In this document: in pieces, positions 45,156 through 53,946 of the stretch
Layout: every line of letters starts with the position of its first letter
Numbering within the stretch: position 1 is the stretch's first letter
Assembly: GCA_963700955.1 (NCBI GenBank)
Contig: CAVOZH010000008.1
Location: forward strand, 310,001 to 374,000
Source: Nocardioides_C sp963700955
Lineage (GTDB): Bacteria; Actinomycetota; Actinomycetes; Propionibacteriales; Nocardioidaceae
DNA: 64,000 nt
Direction of reading: 5' to 3'
Program-made: the position numbers and the translations under genes
The notes under the pieces: generated by a model
Told to the model about the DNA's origin: nothing
What the model saw: only the letters and a program-made list of their open reading frames with translations
Databases searched by the model: none

Positions 45156-45701
45156 ATGGCGGGTCTTGACGACACCGCCGTCGACGCTGCCGGACCGAGC
45201 GCCACCGCTGACGTCGAGTCGGTCTACCGACAGCTGGCGCCGCAGGTTCTCGGATACCTACGCGCCCGCGGTGCGGAGGATCCCGAGGGCCTCACCGACG
45301 AGGTGTTCTTGTCGGTGATTCCCCGGCTGGCCGACGTCAGCGGTGGTGAGTCCGGACTGCGCACGCTGGTCTTCTCGATCGCCCACGCCAGGATGGTCGA
45401 CGAGCATCGGCGCCGCGCCAGGCGTCCGGTCCACACAGAGTACGAGCCGGATCTCGACCCGCGACTGGAGGAGTCGGCGGAGAACGCCGCTCTGGAGCGG
45501 GTGGCCAGCACCAGGGTCGACCAGCTGCTCGCCGAGCTGGGGGAGGACCAGCGAGCGGTGATCCTGCTGCGGGTCATCGCCGACCTGTCCTTGGAGCAGA
45601 CGGCCGACGTGGTCGGTAGGTCGGTGGGGGCGGTCAAGCAGCTTCAACGTCGCGGCCTGCTGAGGCTGCGGGAACTGATGAGGGGAGAGGGGGGACGATG
45701 A
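45156..45701 (+). CDS. ECF-type RNA polymerase sigma factor
   Basis: A 181-residue sigma-70-family factor. Region 2 is short (VYRQLAPQVLGYLRARGAED, EGLTDEVFLSVIPRLADVSG in parts) and region 4 is clear at about residues 122-172 (LAELGEDQRAVILLRVIADLS, LEQTADVVGRSVGAVKQLQR in parts). ATG at 45156 with a GGGGGAG site. Its stop overlaps the next gene (ATGA). It follows the acidic secreted protein by 93 bases. Confidence 0.88.
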   Translation: MAGLDDTAVDAAGPSATADVESVYRQLAPQVLGYLRARGAEDPEGLTDEVFLSVIPRLADVSGGESGLRTLVFSIAHARMVDEHRRRARRPVHTEYEPDLDPRLEESAENAALERVASTRVDQLLAELGEDQRAVILLRVIADLSLEQTADVVGRSVGAVKQLQRRGLLRLRELMRGEGGR

Positions 45702-46480
45702 CAGAGGCGAATCTGCGGCTGAGCGCGCTGCTCGAGGAGTCTGGCGTGCCTGCGTCCGACACCGATGGGCTGGTCGACCTGCTGGCCGGTCTCGAAGCGC
45801 GCTACGTGGACGGGTCCGTGCCCGAGCCGGGACCGCGGCTCGCGGCGGTGCTGAGCGCGGGACTGCCCGCCGCCGCCCCGGTGGCTCGGTCGTCGTACGG
45901 CCGGCGCCGCCGTGTGGTCGCCGCGGGTGCGGTGGCGCTGAGCGCGGTCGTGACCACGGGCGTCGCGGCCGCAGCCAACGAGCTGCCGGCCTCCGCGCAG
46001 CAGTGGGCGGCCGAGTTCTCCGAGAGGTACCTGCCCTTCGACCTGCCGGCCCCTCACGGTGCTTCGGCCGAGCGAGGCCGGCAGAGGCCCGCCGACAGCG
46101 GCGGTGGGCGAGACGAGGACCCGGGCCCGGACCAAGGGCTGGACGACGAACGTTTCGACGGCACATCCGCTCCGAACGGGGGCCCCGCCACGTCGCGCGT
46201 CGACCCTGGGCGTGATGAGAGGCGAGAGGTTGGCGACCACGACGACGCCGACGTCCGTGAGGACGGGGCCGAGGGCGACCACGAGGAGGAGGACGGGGTG
46301 GTTCGCCGCGACACGACGACCACGAGCGACCTGTCCGAGGACACCGACGATGCGAGCCCCAGCGACTCCGAGCGGACAGGCGAGGACCCAGAGGCTGACC
46401 ATGAAGCCTCCGACGAGCCGGAGGACCGCGAGGACACCGCGACAGAGGACACCGAGACCGAGGGCAGCCGTGACCGGTGA
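45698..46480 (+). CDS. Probable membrane anti-sigma partner with an acidic extracellular tail
   Basis: A 260-residue protein coupled to the sigma factor by an ATGA overlap. Its N-terminus (about 1-70) is cytoplasmic and helical (LRLSALLEESGVPASDTDGL, VDLLAGLEARYVDG). One transmembrane helix (RVVAAGAVALSAVVTTGVAAA) lies at about 75-95. The extracellular part is Asp/Glu/Arg/Ser/Thr-rich to the end. No zinc anti-sigma motif (HxxxCxxC) is present. Its acidic tail resembles the secreted protein at 44436-45062, and the topology suggests surface sensing. Anti-sigma function is inferred from operon and topology. Confidence 0.7.
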   Translation: MTEANLRLSALLEESGVPASDTDGLVDLLAGLEARYVDGSVPEPGPRLAAVLSAGLPAAAPVARSSYGRRRRVVAAGAVALSAVVTTGVAAAANELPASAQQWAAEFSERYLPFDLPAPHGASAERGRQRPADSGGGRDEDPGPDQGLDDERFDGTSAPNGGPATSRVDPGRDERREVGDHDDADVREDGAEGDHEEEDGVVRRDTTTTSDLSEDTDDASPSDSERTGEDPEADHEASDEPEDREDTATEDTETEGSRDR

Positions 46481-46515
46481 CAGCCGCACCCGGTGACGGG
46501 TGCGAGAATCGGCCG

Positions 46516-47451
46516 GTGCCTGACAACTCGTCGTCCCAGCCCTTCCGCAGCGGCTTCGCATCGTTCGTGGGCCGGCCCAATGCCGGCAAGTCCACGCTGA
46601 CCAACGCTCTCGTCGGCACGAAGGTGGCGATCACCTCGTCGAGGCCGCAGACCACGCGCACCGTCGTCCGCGGCATCGTGCACCGGCCTGATGCCCAGCT
46701 CATCCTGGTCGACACTCCCGGTCTGCATCGTCCGCGGACGTTGCTCGGCGAGCGCCTCAACGACCTGGTGAAGACGACTTGGGCCGAGGTCGACGTCGTC
46801 GCGGTCTGCTTCCCCGCGAACGAGAAGATCGGTCCCGGTGACCGGTTCATCGTCAACGAGCTGGCCAAGGTACGTCGGACGACGAAGGTCGCCGTGGCTA
46901 CGAAGACCGATCTCGCCACGCCTGAGCAGCTGGGGGAGCACCTGCTCGCCATCGCGCGCCTTGGCGAGGAGACCGGCACCGACTGGGCGGAGATCGTGCC
47001 TGTCTCGGCGGTCCGGGGTGACCAGGTGTCCCTGCTGGCCGACCTTCTCGCCGCCCGGCTTCCCGAGGGCCCGCCGCTGTACCCCGACGGCGAGCTCACC
47101 GACTCGCCCGAGGAGGCGATCGTCGCGGAGCTGATCCGTGAGGCCGCGCTGGAGGGGGTGCGCGACGAGCTTCCGCACTCCATTGCCGTGGTGGTCGAGG
47201 AGATGGGTCTGCGTGAGGACCGTCCCGAGGACAAGCCGCTGCTCGACATCCACGCCAACCTCTTCGTCGAGCGTGCGTCCCAGAAGGGGATCGTGATCGG
47301 TCACAAGGGCAGCCGACTGCGCGAGGTCGGCACCGCGGCCCGGAAGCAGATCGAGGCGATGCTCGGCACACCGGTGTACCTCGACTTGCACGTGAAGATC
47401 GCCAAGGACTGGCAGCGTGACCCCAAGCAGCTTCGCCGTCTCGGGTTCTGA
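46516..47451 (+). CDS. era: GTPase Era
   Basis: Ras-like GTPase that binds 16S rRNA during 30S assembly. The 311-residue protein has G1 GRPNAGKST (about residues 19-27), G2/G3 TTRTVVRG and VDTPGLHRPR, a G4 motif modified to TKTDL (usually NKxD), and the C-terminal KH domain with VIGHKGSRLREVGTAARKQI. GTG at 46516; an in-frame ATG at 46477 lies in the previous gene's tail. In mycobacteria era directly follows the deaminase-like gene, whereas here about 5.9 kb intervenes. Confidence 0.95.
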   Translation: MPDNSSSQPFRSGFASFVGRPNAGKSTLTNALVGTKVAITSSRPQTTRTVVRGIVHRPDAQLILVDTPGLHRPRTLLGERLNDLVKTTWAEVDVVAVCFPANEKIGPGDRFIVNELAKVRRTTKVAVATKTDLATPEQLGEHLLAIARLGEETGTDWAEIVPVSAVRGDQVSLLADLLAARLPEGPPLYPDGELTDSPEEAIVAELIREAALEGVRDELPHSIAVVVEEMGLREDRPEDKPLLDIHANLFVERASQKGIVIGHKGSRLREVGTAARKQIEAMLGTPVYLDLHVKIAKDWQRDPKQLRRLGF

Positions 47452-47475
47452 CGCGCCCCAGTCAGCGCGGAGGGG

Positions 47476-48369
47476 TCACTCGGGCGCCCAGCAGTAGCCG
47501 AAGTGCTGACCGGCCTGCCACTGTTCCTGCGTGGGCCACTCCCAGCCGTAGCTGAACCGCTCCGGCGAGCCACTGGCCCGGCTGACCTGGTCGCGACAGT
47601 CGCTCTCCCCGGCACTGCGCACCGCCTCGACACCCGGGTAGGCATCGCCGCTGATGGAGATCGTGCTGAGCGCCTTCCAGGCGTGCCGGCGAGAGCAGAT
47701 GACGCGCTCGAACCCTTGCGCCCCGGGCGCCGCGGTTCCACACAGTCCGACCTCGTCGAGCCCGCCCGACCGGTCGAGGATGTGATGCAGTCGGCTCGGC
47801 AGCGAAGCCAGGGTCCCCGCTCGGTCCAGGGCCACCGCGTCGCAGCGGAACCATGAGGCGCCCTTGTCGGACTGCTCGATGGTAGGGCTGAACCAGACAG
47901 GCTTGATCCGGCTGAGCTCACGCGCGCTTGCCGAGCCCCCGACGTAGGAGTCGAGATGCCGTGGGCAGGACTCGCTGATCTGCCGCTGCGCAAGCCGTGA
48001 GTCCACAGCGAGGAGATGCCCGTCGACGACGGTGTCGAGCCGTCCGACGTAGTAGGTCTGGGTCGTGTGGCGCTTCTTGCAGGAGACGGCAGGTTTGCCG
48101 CTCGTGGGTGCTGTGGCTTCGTCGAAGTCCAGGGCGTAGCACTGGCCGACACGAGGAGGAGCAGGCGCGCGCTCGGCAGGGGACCCGGCCGTCGTACCCG
48201 GACCCGTCCTCGGCGCCGAGGCCTTCGGATTCGCGACGGTCGGTGAAGCAGGGGCAGGCTCAGGCCCCGCGCTCTTGTCTTCCTCGACGAGGCTGCAGGC
48301 GGTCAGGGCCAGCGCCGCGGTGGTCGCCGCGACCGCCGTGCGCCAGGCGCGCGATCGGCGGCGGCTCAC
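47476..48369 (-). CDS. Septum-formation-family lipoprotein
   Basis: A 297-residue protein with a lipoprotein signal (LALTAC, lipobox Cys at about residue 25), a Pro/Ala/Ser-rich linker, and two repeats of a Cys-containing domain: VGQCYALDFDEATAP to PRHLDSYVGG, then GLCGTAAPGAQGFERVICSRRHAWKAL to the end. This is the actinobacterial septum-formation (PF13845) pattern, with CxxxHxxx-like ERVICSRRHAWKA. It starts at GTG in a GTGA overlap with the gene at 48366-49157. Outer face of the membrane; exact role unproven. Confidence 0.8.
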   Translation of the reverse strand: MSRRRSRAWRTAVAATTAALALTACSLVEEDKSAGPEPAPASPTVANPKASAPRTGPGTTAGSPAERAPAPPRVGQCYALDFDEATAPTSGKPAVSCKKRHTTQTYYVGRLDTVVDGHLLAVDSRLAQRQISESCPRHLDSYVGGSASARELSRIKPVWFSPTIEQSDKGASWFRCDAVALDRAGTLASLPSRLHHILDRSGGLDEVGLCGTAAPGAQGFERVICSRRHAWKALSTISISGDAYPGVEAVRSAGESDCRDQVSRASGSPERFSYGWEWPTQEQWQAGQHFGYCWAPE

Positions 48370-49157
48370 TTCTCGGTCCGAGCCCAGCAGATAGACCTGC
48401 GGTTACCAGCCTTCCACTCGGCTTGGCGGAAGTAGGTGTAACCGAACTTGTAGTCGACCGGGTAGTTCATCCATGCGCCCACCGAGTCCGAGCAGTAGTC
48501 GCGGGTGCGTACCTCCACCAGCCGGTTGCCCGGGTACGGATCGTCCTCGCGTCCGACCTTGATCGTCGTGACCGCGCGCCACGTGTGCTTCTCCGAGCAC
48601 GGCACCTTGTCGGAGCCGGCCACGGTGTCGCCGTCGGCGCACGTCATCCACTCGTCGTTCGAGCGGCCGAGCAGCAGGCCCTTGGCGGTCTTGGGCAGCA
48701 CGCGCAGCTCCTTGGACTGCTCCGTGCCGCCGACGACGTCACAGCGGTACCACCGGGCACCCTTCTTCCAGGCGGCCTCGGAGGGCCTGAACCACGCCCA
48801 CGTGAGCAGCGACCGCATGACGAGGCTCTCGTCGCCGCCGAGGAAGGTCTGGAACTTCTCGGAACATGTGTCGTAGATGAAGGCGCCGAGGTCCGGGTCC
48901 TTGACGTCGGTGACCTTCGCCAGCGCCTTCGGGAACGTGCCCACGACGAAAGTCTCTGCGGTGTGTTCACCGCCGCAGTCGACCACGCTGGTGGCGTTCG
49001 TGGGCCTGGCAATGTCGCCGGGCACCAGCTTCCGGCAGGCACCGAGCTTCGGCGTCTCGATGGAGTCGGGGTTCTCCTGGGGGCTGCCGCTGCTCTGGCC
49101 ACATCCGGTCAGTGCCAGCAGGAGAGCGGCTGCGGGTGCGGCCAGGCGGGAGAGCAC
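48366..49157 (-). CDS. Septum-formation-family lipoprotein (tandem paralogue)
   Basis: A 263-residue lipoprotein (LALTGC lipobox near residue 19). It repeats the architecture of its downstream neighbour without the long linker: LGACRKLVPGDIARPTNATS, GEHTAETFVVG, CSEKFQTFLGG, ARWYRCDVVGG, then DKVPCSEKHTWRAVTTI and RDYCSDSVGAWMN, ending with RSICWARTEK. Matched Cys and aromatic positions show the two genes arose by duplication. It is the upstream gene of the pair and they are translationally coupled. GTG at 49157. Confidence 0.8.
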   Translation of the reverse strand: MLSRLAAPAAALLLALTGCGQSSGSPQENPDSIETPKLGACRKLVPGDIARPTNATSVVDCGGEHTAETFVVGTFPKALAKVTDVKDPDLGAFIYDTCSEKFQTFLGGDESLVMRSLLTWAWFRPSEAAWKKGARWYRCDVVGGTEQSKELRVLPKTAKGLLLGRSNDEWMTCADGDTVAGSDKVPCSEKHTWRAVTTIKVGREDDPYPGNRLVEVRTRDYCSDSVGAWMNYPVDYKFGYTYFRQAEWKAGNRRSICWARTEK

Positions 49158-49411
49158 GGCGATGTCCTCGTCTTGCGGTCAGGGGTGAGTGCGCTGAGAT
49201 GGTACCCCCGAGCTCGAATGGTCAAGCCTGCTGCGGCTCCCCGACCTCGGGCGGCAGATCCGGCCATGATCGGCCCGAGATGCTTCAGCCCCCATGTTCT
49301 TTGCGTCCATCAGAGGGGTCTCTCGGCCTATTGCCGTGCATCTCGACCCCGCGCACGCTGGAGCTACGAGGCCGGGATCGACCAGGCTGCAACCGCAGGC
49401 GAGGACGTCTG

Positions 49412-49690
49412 ATGACCTACTTCACCTTCGAGCGCCACGGCCTCGGCCGCGGCCAGGACACGTTCGACGGCGACATCCCCGTCGGCCAGGTCTTCGTGCA
49501 CAAGCCGTGGCGGGAGCGGCTGACACTGAACGACCGCCCACCCCTCTACCTGGCCAAGCTGCCGTCCGGTGACTGGCTGCCGGGCGCCTACCTGACCCGT
49601 CACGATGCGGCGGAGGCGCTGCGGGCGCACAGCCGGGATCAGGAGCCCGACGAGGACGCCGGCGACGTCCAGCGGGACGTCCCCGCCTAG
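49412..49690 (+). CDS. Small conserved hypothetical protein
   Basis: A 92-residue soluble protein (TYFTFERHGLGRGQDTFDGD, then RERLTLNDRPPLYLAKLPSG) with a charged C-terminal tail. It has no recognised domain. ATG at 49412. It ends in a 4-base overlap with the convergent small gene at 49687-49872. Confidence 0.6.
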   Translation: MTYFTFERHGLGRGQDTFDGDIPVGQVFVHKPWRERLTLNDRPPLYLAKLPSGDWLPGAYLTRHDAAEALRAHSRDQEPDEDAGDVQRDVPA

Positions 49691-49872
49691 AGGCCCGGTC
49701 GCCGGGATCGCGGGTCGCTTCGTGGTTCCACACCGAGGATCCTGTCGACCTCGTCCTGGGTCAGGTGCCCTTCCGCGTCCTGAGCGGCTGTTATCAGCTG
49801 CGCGGTGAGCTCGCCTTCCCCGCGCAGTCGTCCGGTGTGCGTCGATGCATCGGGGAAGTTCCCTTCAGCCAT
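49687..49872 (-). CDS. Very small conserved-looking protein
   Basis: A 61-residue protein with a good GGGAGG ribosome site 8 bases upstream of ATG 49872. Sequence GELTAQLITAAQDAEGHLTQ then DEVDRILGVEP looks like a helical regulatory segment, but no family is recognised. Its stop overlaps the opposite small gene. Confidence 0.55.
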   Translation of the reverse strand: MAEGNFPDASTHTGRLRGEGELTAQLITAAQDAEGHLTQDEVDRILGVEPRSDPRSRRPGL

Positions 49873-50036
49873 GTCCGTACCTCCCGCCGAGTCGGTTCTT
49901 CACGTCGATCCCGAACACCGTCCCTGGGTCCGGGGGTGCGGCTCGCGTCTGGTACCCCTCGAACGACGGTGCATTCATGCCCGTCGGCAGTGGGTGGCAC
50001 AGATTTCAGGTGCTGAGGTGTCCGGTTGTCCGAGCG

Positions 50037-50534
50037 TCAGGCGTCGGGCATCAGCAGGGCCGCGAGCGTGCCGCCGAGCTCGTAGGCAGCAGCCAGGTCG
50101 GCCTGCTCCACGTCCCCCATCACCTCGAGGATGTCGGCGGCCTGACGCCACTTGAGCGCGCCCACGATGGACAACACCGAGTTCACCGCCCCGGTCGTGT
50201 CGTACCTGCCGTGGACGTACAGGCCGAACGGGCGGCCCGTCGTACGTCCCGCTGCCTCGTCGGCCGCCCCGGTGCTGGAGAGAGACCCGCCGACCTGCAG
50301 GAACGTGCTGTCGAAGAAGTGCTTGAGCGCGCCCGACATGTAGCCGAAGTTCGCGGTCGTCCCGAGAAGGTAGCCGTCCGCCTCCAGAACCTCGGCCGCG
50401 GTGGCTTCGAGCGCTGGGCGTACGACGACGTCGACCCCCTCGATGGCGTCATCACGGGCGCCCTCGAGCACCGCCTCGGTGAGCGACCGGACCGCCGCAG
50501 TGGGGGAGTGGTGTACGAGGAGCAACGTGGACAT
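50037..50534 (-). CDS. Flavodoxin-family/NADPH-dependent FMN protein
   Basis: A 165-residue flavodoxin-like protein. The N-terminus STLLLVHHSPTAAVRSLTEA replaces the classical FMN P-loop, and the segment DGYLLGTTANFGYMSGALKHF (first 20 residues at about 62) with RPFGLYVHGRYDTTGAV matches WrbA/flavodoxin-like proteins. ATG at 50534 is the first Met of the fold; longer frames are spurious. Divergent from the NfeD-flotillin pair. Electron-transfer partner unknown. Confidence 0.75.
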   Translation of the reverse strand: MSTLLLVHHSPTAAVRSLTEAVLEGARDDAIEGVDVVVRPALEATAAEVLEADGYLLGTTANFGYMSGALKHFFDSTFLQVGGSLSSTGAADEAAGRTTGRPFGLYVHGRYDTTGAVNSVLSIVGALKWRQAADILEVMGDVEQADLAAAYELGGTLAALLMPDA

Positions 50535-50653
50535 CAGCGCCACCGTACCTGCCGACTTCGACCCGTCTGGCCCGGTCTGTTCATTCCTGGTGTCGAAGTG
50601 GTCGATTCGGACTAGGCTGCGGCCACTCGCGGTGACGGGGCCCACGGCGGCCC

Positions 50654-51163
50654 ATGGACATGAAAGGCCCCGCGTTGCTGTTCCTCACCATCGGCGTCAT
50701 CGGGCTGGTCGCGCTCGCTGCGTCCGCACTCTTCGACGACATCCTCGACGGCGTCTTCGGACTCGACATCCCGTTCCTGTCAGGTCACGCCATTGCCGCG
50801 GCGGCAGCGATGTTCGGGTTCGTCGCCTACCTGGCCGACAACGCCGGCTGGGGCACCGCCGCAACGCTCGGCACCTCGGCAGCGGTCGGGATCCTCGTCG
50901 GCGGCATGCTCGGCCAGGTCGTCCGGGTCCTCCAGCGGGACAACACGGATGAGACTCCGTCGTCGAGCACCATCGTCGGCACCCTGGGCTACGTCACAGC
51001 AGCGATCACACCCGGGCAGTACGGCCAGGTCGCCCTGACGCTGTCTGGTCACCCGATGAGGTACTCCGCACTTGCGGACCAGCCCATCGCGGCGGGCACG
51101 CCGGTCGAGGTGGCTGCCTCCCTGTCGTCCACCGCCGTCCGGGTCGTCCCAGCCGTCGACTGA
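50654..51163 (+). CDS. NfeD-like membrane protein, flotillin partner
   Basis: A 169-residue protein with three hydrophobic helices (LLFLTIGVIGLVALAASALF, AIAAAAAMFGFVAYLA, TAATLGTSAAVGILVGGMLG) and a C-terminal OB-fold-like region (STIVGTLGYVTAAITPGQYG to VEVAAS). NfeD proteins (YuaF in Bacillus) sit next to flotillins and modulate membrane domains. The flotillin gene follows after 53 bases. ATG at 50654, or 50660. Confidence 0.82.
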   Translation: MDMKGPALLFLTIGVIGLVALAASALFDDILDGVFGLDIPFLSGHAIAAAAAMFGFVAYLADNAGWGTAATLGTSAAVGILVGGMLGQVVRVLQRDNTDETPSSSTIVGTLGYVTAAITPGQYGQVALTLSGHPMRYSALADQPIAAGTPVEVAASLSSTAVRVVPAVD

Positions 51164-51216
51164 GCCGTAACCCCGCCCAGCAGCTACCAACCAAACCACT
51201 CGCAGAAGGAACCACC

Positions 51217-52719
51217 GTGACTGTCTCAACTCTCATAGCCGTCGGCGGCATCGTCGCGGTCGTCCTGCTCCTCATGGCCTTCGTCGCCAGCCGCTACAAG
51301 GTCGCCGGGCCCAACCAGGCGTTCCTGATCACGGGGCGCAAGGGCAAGAGCGCCTCCGACACCAGCGGCCAGAAGGTCGTCCTGGGTGGCGGTGTCTTCG
51401 TGATGCCCGTCATCCAGCAGCGCAGTGTCGTGGACCTGTCGTCGAGCCAGATCGGCCTCAAGGTCGAGAAGGCGCCGTCCAACCAGGGCATCAGCCTGAA
51501 CGTGCAGGCCGTCGCCGTGGTGAAGGTGGGCGGCACCGAGGACATGATCCGCGCAGCGGCGCAGCGGTTCCAGAACCAGCAGCAGCTGATCAGCAACTTC
51601 ACCACCGAGGTCCTCGAGGGTGAGCTGCGCTCCATCGTCGGCACGTTGACCGTCGAGCAGATCATCCAGGACCGCGCCTCCTTCGCCGCCAAGGTGGCTG
51701 AGGCGACCGAGGCGTCGCTGAGCGTGCAGGGCCTGGTGCTCGACAGCTTCTCCATCAAGGACGTCGCGGACGCCGACGGCACCTACTTGCGTGACCTCGG
51801 TCGTCCCGATGCCGCGCGCATCAAGCAGGCCGCTGACATCGCCGAGGCCGAGGCTCGCCTCAAGAGCGAGGAGAAGCGCATCGCCACCGAGGAGCAGATC
51901 GCGATCGCCAACCGCGCACTGGAACTGAAGAAGGCCGAGATCAAGGCCGAGACCGACGCCGCCTCCGCGCAGGCGCAGGCCGCGGGTCCGCTCGCGAAGG
52001 CCGCCCGGGACCAGGAGGTGCTGTCCGAGCAGGAGAAGGTCGCCGCACGTCAGGCCACCTTGACCGAACGGCAGCTCGAGATCGACGTACGCAAGCCGGC
52101 CGACGCAGAGCGGTACCGGGTCGAGCAGGCGGCGATCGCTGCGCAGAACGCCAAGGTCTCCGATGCCGAGGCGGAGAAGTCGGCGCGAATCGCACGCGCG
52201 GAGGCCGCGGCGATCGAGGCGACCAAGAGCGGTCAGGCCGAGCGTGACGCCCGCATCGCGCGCGCCGAGGCGGCCGCCGTCGAGGGTGCCAAGACCGGTG
52301 AGGCGGAGAAGGCCCGACGTGAGGCGATCGCCGACGCGGTCCGCGTCGAGGGTGAGGCCGAGGCGGCCGCGATCGCAGCGAAGGGCTCCGCGGAGGCAGC
52401 GGCGCTCGAGGCGAAGGCCGAAGCCTACGCAAGGTTCAACGAGGCCGCCGTCTTGGAGATGGTCGTCAAGGTCCTCCCCGAGGTGGCTCGTGAGCTGGCT
52501 GCTCCCATGGGCAACATCGACAAGCTCACGGTGGTCTCCACCGACGGTGCGTCGCAGCTTCCGAAGCAGCTCGTCGGCAACCTGTCCCAGGTCATCGACA
52601 TGGTCTCCGCCACGACGGGGCTCGACGTGGCGAAACTGATGGCCGGCCGCTCTGACGGCGCCAACGAGGTCCCCTCCGCCAACGGGGTGGCAGCCAACGG
52701 GACGGCGCCCGAGGCGTAG
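51217..52719 (+). CDS. Flotillin-like SPFH protein
   Basis: A 500-residue membrane-microdomain scaffold (YuaG/FloT type). One N-terminal transmembrane helix (STLIAVGGIVAVVLLLMAFV) is followed by an SPFH domain (about 30-190: VVLGGGVFVMPVIQQRSVVD, FTTEVLEGELRSIVGTLTVEQ in parts) and a long Ala/Glu/Lys coiled coil (about 195-400, with many EAEA and ARAEAAA units). GTG at 51217 follows AGAAGGA. Paired with NfeD, the classic flotillin operon. Confidence 0.9.
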   Translation: MTVSTLIAVGGIVAVVLLLMAFVASRYKVAGPNQAFLITGRKGKSASDTSGQKVVLGGGVFVMPVIQQRSVVDLSSSQIGLKVEKAPSNQGISLNVQAVAVVKVGGTEDMIRAAAQRFQNQQQLISNFTTEVLEGELRSIVGTLTVEQIIQDRASFAAKVAEATEASLSVQGLVLDSFSIKDVADADGTYLRDLGRPDAARIKQAADIAEAEARLKSEEKRIATEEQIAIANRALELKKAEIKAETDAASAQAQAAGPLAKAARDQEVLSEQEKVAARQATLTERQLEIDVRKPADAERYRVEQAAIAAQNAKVSDAEAEKSARIARAEAAAIEATKSGQAERDARIARAEAAAVEGAKTGEAEKARREAIADAVRVEGEAEAAAIAAKGSAEAAALEAKAEAYARFNEAAVLEMVVKVLPEVARELAAPMGNIDKLTVVSTDGASQLPKQLVGNLSQVIDMVSATTGLDVAKLMAGRSDGANEVPSANGVAANGTAPEA

Positions 52720-52725
52720 AGACTG

Positions 52726-53910
52726 CTACGGGACCATCCACACCCGCCACATCGCCGCGGGATCCGACAGCGGGTCACCGTGGACGAGCAGGAAGTCGGC
52801 GGGACCGCCTTCGCGGATGACTCCCGCGTCCGCCTCGCCGAGCAGCGTCCCGCCGTTGCGGGTCGCCGCGGCCAGGGCCTGCCATGGCTCGAGCCCCGCA
52901 GCGACGAGGCACTCGATCTCCCAGGCCATGTGGTTCGCCCGCAACGAGCCGCCGCCGAAGTCGGTGCCGGCAGCGATCAGGACGCCGGCGCGAGCGGCGA
53001 GCCGCACGCTCTCGTGGGCCCACTCACGCCGTGCGGCGACCTGCGCCCGGCCGGCGGGCTCGGCGAAGCGGGGGAGCGTTGTCGTACGCGCGAACGATCG
53101 CCACGACTCCAGCACGGCCAGGGTCGACACCATCGCAACGTTGTTCGCGGCCATCGCCCGGGCGACGTCGGCGTCGAGCTGGAAGCCGTGCTCCAGTGAG
53201 TCGACTCCCGCCTCGGCGCCGACACGTCCGCCGGGCAGCAATCCCGAGTGGGCGGTGACCCGGGCACCGCGCTGGTGCACGGCGTCGACCACGGCGCGCA
53301 CCTCGTCGACGGTGAACGGAGCGGTCTCCTTGTCCGGGCCGTCGAGGTAGAGCTTCACGAAGTCGGCGCCGTCATCGAGCTGCCGCATCGCTGCGGCCAA
53401 GAGACCGTCGCCGTCTTCGACCTCGACTCCGAGCCCTGACGGCAGGGCACCGGGCCGGTTGATCCAAGAACCGGCCGCGCGCACGTAGGGGTACTCACGC
53501 CGCCCTGCCCATCGATCGCGGACACCGAGGGCCAGGGCTCGAGACCGCCCGTCGACAGGGTCGGTCTTCATCGGGGACCCGACGTCACGCGCCCAGCGGA
53601 CGCCGGAGGCCCTCTGCAACCGAGCGTTGTGCTCGGCGACCTCGAGCAGCCGATCCGCCGGGTCGAACCCTCGGTCGACCCAATGCGCGCCGCCCGGGAG
53701 GGTCAGGTGGCTGTGGCTGTCGACGAGGCCGGGGACGATCGTGCAGCCGGAGGCGTCCACCACGTCGACATCGGGGCCGGGGTCGGGCTCGTCGTCGGCC
53801 GGCTGGATCCATTCGATCCGGTGGTCGTCGACGAGGAGGCTCACTCCGAGGCGCAGGTCCGGGCCGGTGCCATCGGCAAGGGCCGCGTCACGGTAGAGAG
53901 TGCGTGGCAT
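52726..53910 (-). CDS. Amidohydrolase-family (imidazolonepropionase-like) enzyme
   Basis: A metal-dependent TIM-barrel hydrolase of 394 residues. Metal motif VDSHSHL (HxH form, about residues 64-70), DFVKLYLDGP with the bridging Lys (about 185-194), VTAHSGLLPGG and LEHGF (later His ligands), and AAGTDFGGGSLRAN with the C-terminal Asp. Substrate unknown. It lies downstream of the small open frame at 53947-54099, 36 bases away, and possibly on the SPFH transcript. ATG at 53910; GTG at 53919 is an alternative. Confidence 0.85.
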   Translation of the reverse strand: MPRTLYRDAALADGTGPDLRLGVSLLVDDHRIEWIQPADDEPDPGPDVDVVDASGCTIVPGLVDSHSHLTLPGGAHWVDRGFDPADRLLEVAEHNARLQRASGVRWARDVGSPMKTDPVDGRSRALALGVRDRWAGRREYPYVRAAGSWINRPGALPSGLGVEVEDGDGLLAAAMRQLDDGADFVKLYLDGPDKETAPFTVDEVRAVVDAVHQRGARVTAHSGLLPGGRVGAEAGVDSLEHGFQLDADVARAMAANNVAMVSTLAVLESWRSFARTTTLPRFAEPAGRAQVAARREWAHESVRLAARAGVLIAAGTDFGGGSLRANHMAWEIECLVAAGLEPWQALAAATRNGGTLLGEADAGVIREGGPADFLLVHGDPLSDPAAMWRVWMVP

Positions 53911-53946
53911 GCGCGTCACTATGGCACGACGGAGCCGCCAGGCGCG

